Source: Rubritepida sp. (GTDB lineage: Bacteria; Pseudomonadota; Alphaproteobacteria; Acetobacterales; Acetobacteraceae). Taken from it: a stretch of 8,027 nt of DNA. Positions 5,679 to 8,027 of the stretch are shown one piece after another. The notes under the pieces are model-generated. The model saw nothing but the letters and a program-made list of their open reading frames with translations. It did no database searches and was not told the DNA's origin. The stretch is from NCBI GenBank assembly GCA_028291485.1, contig JAQGHZ010000547.1, positions 1 to 8,027 on the forward strand, written 5' to 3'. Within the stretch, counting starts at the first letter, position 1. Each line of letters opens with the position of its first letter. A program made the position numbers and the translations under genes.

Positions 5679-6709
5679 AGCAGGACTCCCTCCCGCACGA
5701 CCTCTTCGCCGTCGAGCGTGATCGTGGTGTGGAAGACGGGGATGTCGAAATGCCCCTCGGTGAAGCGGTTCGCGAATTCGTTCGCGCCGGTCGAGAAGAG
5801 GAAGTTTCCGGCCACCGCGCGCAGCTCCGTGCCGTTGGTGTCCTCGCGGTCATGGAATGCCAGCGCCTCGTAGCGCGCGCGGCGGTTCAGCCCCCAGCCG
5901 ACATGCGAGACGGCATAGGCCGCGCGGTCGCCCCAGGCCTCCAGGTAGCGCCGCATCATCTCGGCATCGGCGCCGCGGCCTTCGATATCCGTGATGTGGT
6001 CGTCCTCGATCGTCAGCGCGATCGGCGATTCGATATAGCGTTTGAAGGTGAGGTTCACGTCGCCCGCATCGAGCACGAGCCGGCCCTGCACGCTTCCCTC
6101 CCGTGGGAAGCTCACGAGAATTCCACCCGGCCAATGCGCGATGGTGCCGGGCCGGTCCGTCCAGCCCCAGACGCCGACGCTCGGCGCGCCCTCCATCGCG
6201 ACTTCGAGGTCGGTGCCCGCGGCGGAGGACACGTGCATGCGCTTCGCCGCCCGCGCACGCTTCACCGCCGCCTTCGCGGCCACCTCGTCCTCGTCCGTCG
6301 GGACGAGACGCTCCAACGTATCGGGATGCTCGTTGCTGACCATCAGCACGCGGCTGCCGGCGCCGAGGATCCGCTTGAGCTCCGGCGCGTGCAGCAGCCC
6401 CTCGACCGTCAGGTCCACGATGAAGGTGGAGGCCGCCATCGCCGCCAGCGCGGCCGGATGCCCGGCGATGGCGCGCGAGGCCCCGGTCGAGCGCACCGGC
6501 ACGGGCGCCGTCGGCCGTGGCGTGGGCAGGGTGCAGCGGAAATGGCGCGCTCCGAGCCGCGCCAGCGCCGCCTCGGCGAGTGCCACGTTCAGCGCCCGCG
6601 AGCGGCTCTCGGCGAGAACACAGACCGGCTCCCCCCTCGCCACCCGGCATCGGCGGAAGACGGCCTCGAAGGCGTCGATCCAGGAGGGTTCCAGGGCAGT
6701 GACGGACAA
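5675..6709 (-). CDS. NicX-like 2,5-dihydroxypyridine 5,6-dioxygenase-family ring-cleavage enzyme
   Basis: The protein resembles NicX of Pseudomonas putida, an iron(II) extradiol-type dioxygenase with an M29-aminopeptidase-related fold that opens 2,5-dihydroxypyridine to N-formylmaleamate. Shared landmarks, compared from memory, are HVSSAAGTDLE, DRPGTIAHWPGGILVSFP, GRLVLDAGDVNLTFKRY, SHVGWGLNRRARYEALAFHDR, GNFLFSTGANEF and GHFDIP. In NicX the iron ligands are two His and one Asp (H265, H318, D320). The equivalents here are H269, H320 and D322, counted from the TTG start. That TTG (6707-6709) gives 344 residues, close to NicX, and has AGGAG 7 nt upstream. An ATG at 6752-6754 would add 15 residues with no good ribosome site and no NicX counterpart. 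First gene of the operon, divergent from marR. The exact ring substrate is unproven; many relatives are annotated only as leucyl aminopeptidases. Confidence 0.88.
   Translation of the reverse strand: MSVTALEPSWIDAFEAVFRRCRVARGEPVCVLAESRSRALNVALAEAALARLGARHFRCTLPTPRPTAPVPVRSTGASRAIAGHPAALAAMAASTFIVDLTVEGLLHAPELKRILGAGSRVLMVSNEHPDTLERLVPTDEDEVAAKAAVKRARAAKRMHVSSAAGTDLEVAMEGAPSVGVWGWTDRPGTIAHWPGGILVSFPREGSVQGRLVLDAGDVNLTFKRYIESPIALTIEDDHITDIEGRGADAEMMRRYLEAWGDRAAYAVSHVGWGLNRRARYEALAFHDREDTNGTELRAVAGNFLFSTGANEFANRFTEGHFDIPVFHTTITLDGEEVVREGVLL
5686..5693 (-). promoter_or_regulatory. Strong ribosome binding site of the hydrolase gene
   Basis: GGAGGGAG on the minus strand, 7 nt before the GTG at 5676-5678. 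It lies inside the end of the NicX-like gene and supports the GTG start despite the 4-nt overlap. Confidence 0.65.
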
Positions 6710-6716
6710 AGGGAAG

Positions 6717-6721
6717 CTCCT
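6717..6721 (-). promoter_or_regulatory. Ribosome binding site that decides the NicX-like start
   Basis: AGGAG on the minus strand, separated by 7 nt from the TTG at 6707-6709. It is the best site near this gene's start and argues against the upstream ATG at 6752-6754. Confidence 0.65.
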
Positions 6722-6732
6722 CGGGCGCCGCG

Positions 6733-6761
6733 AGGCTACCTCATGAAAAAGCATATGTCAG
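6733..6761 (-). promoter_or_regulatory. Candidate sigma-70-type promoter of the catabolic operon
   Basis: CTGACA (6761-6756) and TAGCCT (6738-6733) on the minus strand are spaced 17 nt apart. They resemble -35 and -10 boxes and would start transcription near 6726, just ahead of the AGGAG. The -10 match is modest. Confidence 0.3.
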
Positions 6762-6834
6762 CGATCCGTAATTCCCCTTAATTGCATGCCGATGAACGTG
6801 ACGGCCAATGTCCGCCCACCAAATCAACTGGGTC

Positions 6835-6839
6835 AGGGG
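6835..6839 (+). promoter_or_regulatory. Ribosome binding site that decides the marR start
   Basis: AGGGG lies 6 nt before the ATG at 6846-6848. The earlier in-frame ATGs at 6786 and 6792 lack such a site, and the one at 6840 abuts it. Confidence 0.6.
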
Positions 6840-6845
6840 ATGTTT

Positions 6846-7337
6846 ATGGACGGGATTCTGGTTCGCTCCACCGTCACCAATGAGCGGTTTGTCGACGACT
6901 ATCTGCTTTATCTGATGGCACGCGCCTCGCACGCGATTTCATCGGAATTCCATTCCACCCTGCGCAAGGCCGGCGTTTCCATCCCTGTGTGGCGCGTGCT
7001 GGCGACCCTCTCCGGCAGCCCGGGCGAGACCGTCACCGGCCTGGCCGAGGCCTGCCTCCTCCAGCAGCCCACCATGACCAAGCTGCTCGACCGCATGGTC
7101 CGCGACGGCATCGTGAAGCGCATGCCCGACCAGCGCGACCGCCGCGTCGTCCGCATTCAGATGCTGCCCCGCGGCGAGCAGATGGTGCGCGAGCTGCTGG
7201 TCTCCGCCAAGGCGCACGAGACCGAGGTGATGGCCCGCTTCCCGTCCGTGGACCGCATGCAGCTCAAGCAGCTCCTGCGCGCCATGCTGACCAAGCCCCC
7301 GCGGGCCCGCCGCAGCGCGCCCGCCATCATTGCTTGA
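6846..7337 (+). CDS. MarR-family winged-helix transcriptional regulator
   Basis: From the ATG at 6846 the protein has 163 residues, typical for MarR; starting at 6786 would add 20 unstructured residues. An N-terminal dimerisation helix (about 15-40) leads into the winged helix: VWRVLATLSG (48-57), TVTGLAEACLL (62-72), recognition helix QQPTMTKLLDRMV (73-85), then GIVKRMPDQRDRRVVRI (88-104) with the characteristic D-x-R-D-R-R wing. MarR proteins bind palindromes as dimers and release them on binding a small aromatic ligand. The gene is divergent from the NicX-like operon. In P. putida and Bordetella (NicR/BpsR) and in picolinate degraders (PicR), MarR regulators control pathways of this type, so an aromatic or pyridine intermediate is the likely inducer. 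That is inference from context. A 31-codon ORF overlaps its stop. Confidence 0.9.
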   Translation: MDGILVRSTVTNERFVDDYLLYLMARASHAISSEFHSTLRKAGVSIPVWRVLATLSGSPGETVTGLAEACLLQQPTMTKLLDRMVRDGIVKRMPDQRDRRVVRIQMLPRGEQMVRELLVSAKAHETEVMARFPSVDRMQLKQLLRAMLTKPPRARRSAPAIIA

Positions 7338-7429
7338 AGCTGCCCCGCCCCGACCAGCTCGGCCGGATCGCGCTGATCCTGGTCGCGCTGGGGGTGGTGG
7401 TGCAGATCCTGGTCCTGGTGCTGTCCTAG
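7334..7429 (+). CDS. Possible 31-residue single-pass membrane peptide coupled to marR
   Basis: A TTG at 7334-7336 overlaps the marR stop as TTGA and opens a 31-codon frame ending in TAG at 7427-7429. The product starts MKLPRPDQLGR and continues IALILVALGVVVQILVLVLS. It is a basic N-terminus of 11 residues followed by about 20 uninterrupted hydrophobic residues to the C-terminus. By the positive-inside rule the N-terminus should face the cytoplasm. No clear ribosome site precedes the TTG, so translation would rely on coupling to marR termination. No function is recognised; it could be a small membrane protein or a chance hydrophobic frame in GC-rich DNA. Confidence 0.45.
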   Translation: MKLPRPDQLGRIALILVALGVVVQILVLVLS

Positions 7430-7535
7430 AGAGGCCGATTCACGGCTTCGGCGATCCCATCCCCGGATCGCATCCTGCCTCCTTCCCAACGGGCGTCCCT
7501 CGCAACGGGCGGCCGTCTGCGTTATCTCGGGGGGC

Positions 7536-8027
7536 GTGACCCAACCGACTCCCCCCTTTCTCGACCATGACCGCCCGCCGGTGCCCGACCTCGTCGTGCC
7601 CCGCGGCGTCACCCCCTTCCACCTCGAAGGCAAGCCGGTGCGCGGGCGGATCGTCCGCCTCGGCCCCTTGGCCGACGCCCTGCTCACGCGCCACGCCAAC
7701 CCCGATGCCGTGACGCGGCTGCTGGGCGAGGCGCTGGCGCTGACCGCCGGCCTCGCCTCGGCGCTGAAGTTCCGCGGCAGCTTCTCGCTCCAGGCCAAGG
7801 GAGACGGGCCCATCTCCATGCTGATCGCGGACTGCACCGATTCGGGCGAGCTGCGCGGCTATGTCCGCGTCGAGCCCGACAAGCTCGCCTTGTATGGCAA
7901 GAAGCCCTCCGCCCGGGCGCTGCTCGGCCGCGGCTACCTCGCCTTCACCTGCGACCAGGGGCCGGACACCGAGCGCTACCAGGGCATCGTCGCCATCGAG
8001 GGCGTGGACCTGGCGGAGATGACCGGC
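7536..8027 (+). CDS. hslO: Hsp33 redox-regulated chaperone, N-terminal part (runs off the window)
   Basis: The frame is open from a GTG at 7536-7538 to the window end, giving 164 residues of a family usually near 290-330. The N-terminal Hsp33 domain is recognisable: GKPVRGRIVRLGPLADALL, HANPDAVTRLLGEALALTAGLASALKFRGSFSLQAKGDGP (shown in part), then ISMLIADCTDSGELRGYVRV and LLGRGYLAFTCDQGP. Hsp33 is a cytosolic holdase that is switched on when oxidative stress releases zinc from C-terminal CxC and CxxC motifs. Those motifs would lie beyond the window and cannot be checked. The GTG is preceded by a G-run (7529-7534) too close for an ideal ribosome site, so the exact start is uncertain, but no ATG in this frame lies near. 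It is probably unrelated in function to the catabolic genes. Confidence 0.85.
   Translation, partial: MTQPTPPFLDHDRPPVPDLVVPRGVTPFHLEGKPVRGRIVRLGPLADALLTRHANPDAVTRLLGEALALTAGLASALKFRGSFSLQAKGDGPISMLIADCTDSGELRGYVRVEPDKLALYGKKPSARALLGRGYLAFTCDQGPDTERYQGIVAIEGVDLAEMTG

Larger units (their letters stand above)
6710..6845. promoter_or_regulatory. Divergent control region between the NicX-like gene and marR
   Basis: These 136 bp between the preferred start codons are more AT-rich in the middle than the genes around them. They hold an AATT-N6-AATT element (6770-6783), a GCATGC palindrome (6784-6789) and an imperfect inverted repeat, ATTGcatGCCG (6781-6791) against CGGCcAAT (6802-6809). Divergent MarR-family repressors normally bind such palindromes to control both their own gene and the neighbouring operon. 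Which of these, if any, is the operator cannot be decided here. Confidence 0.45.

Noticed and set aside
4251..5873. Long plus-strand open frame (540 codons) opposite the metallopeptidase and hydrolase genes
   Set aside because: The product is low-complexity, rich in Arg, His and Ala, antisense to two genes with clear catalytic motifs. The same applies to the frames at 1632-3239, 3430-4302 and 5729-6781.
5675..6709. M29 leucyl aminopeptidase identity for the NicX-like protein
   Set aside because: The fold is related, but the His, His and Asp pattern and the surrounding blocks match NicX, and the hydrolase and MarR context fits a dioxygenase better. An enzyme assay would be decisive.
6752..6754. 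ATG as start of the NicX-like gene
   Set aside because: No well-placed ribosome site and 15 residues beyond the NicX N-terminus; the downstream TTG has AGGAG at 7 nt.
6786..6845. Twenty-residue N-terminal extension of MarR
   Set aside because: The ATGs at 6786 and 6792 lack a ribosome site, while the ATG at 6846 has AGGGG at 6 nt and gives a normal MarR length.
7157..7837. Minus-strand open frame spanning the marR end and the hslO start
   Set aside because: It is antisense to MarR and Hsp33 coding sequence and has no recognisable domain.

Overview
This is GC-rich bacterial DNA with codon use and gene content typical of Alphaproteobacteria, possibly Rhodospirillales or Acetobacterales. That placement is inferred from composition and protein style; there is no rRNA or other marker to confirm it. 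No tRNA, rRNA, insertion sequence or CRISPR array is visible.

Layout. (1) Bases 1-360 hold the 3' end of an unrecognised, probably exported protein, less GC-rich than its neighbours and followed by a GC hairpin. (2) 462-1400 (+) encodes a ketopantoate-reductase-family protein. (3) 1361-1540 is a tandem array of a ~56-bp unit, each copy with a hairpin, lying exactly between two convergent genes. (4) 6709-1533 (-) is a tightly packed operon. In transcription order it encodes a NicX-like mononuclear-iron ring-cleavage dioxygenase, an alpha/beta hydrolase, a DUF2268-type HExxH metallopeptidase-like protein, an acyl-CoA dehydrogenase-like flavoprotein, a possible 47-codon ORF, and an AMP-forming acyl-CoA ligase. 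Most junctions are 4-nt NTGA stop/start overlaps. (5) A divergent MarR-family regulator gene starts at 6846 (+). A tiny 31-residue membrane peptide ORF overlaps its stop codon. (6) 7536-8027 (+) is the 5' part of the Hsp33 chaperone gene (hslO), cut by the window edge. The 7430-7535 gap holds only a short direct repeat (CAACGGGCG at 7487 and 7503).

How the genes may work together. A NicX-type dioxygenase followed by an alpha/beta hydrolase and controlled by a divergent MarR regulator resembles nicotinate (nic) and picolinate (pic) degradation. There, 2,5-dihydroxypyridine is opened to N-formylmaleamate, which a hydrolase deformylates. This operon lacks the maleamate amidase and maleate isomerase of those pathways. 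It continues instead with a CoA ligase and an acyl-CoA dehydrogenase, plus a HExxH protein. The reading offered here is a ring-opening pathway whose product is activated with CoA and desaturated, under MarR control. The substrate is unknown, and the pathway is inference from gene families and order. It is the best candidate in the window for an undescribed system.
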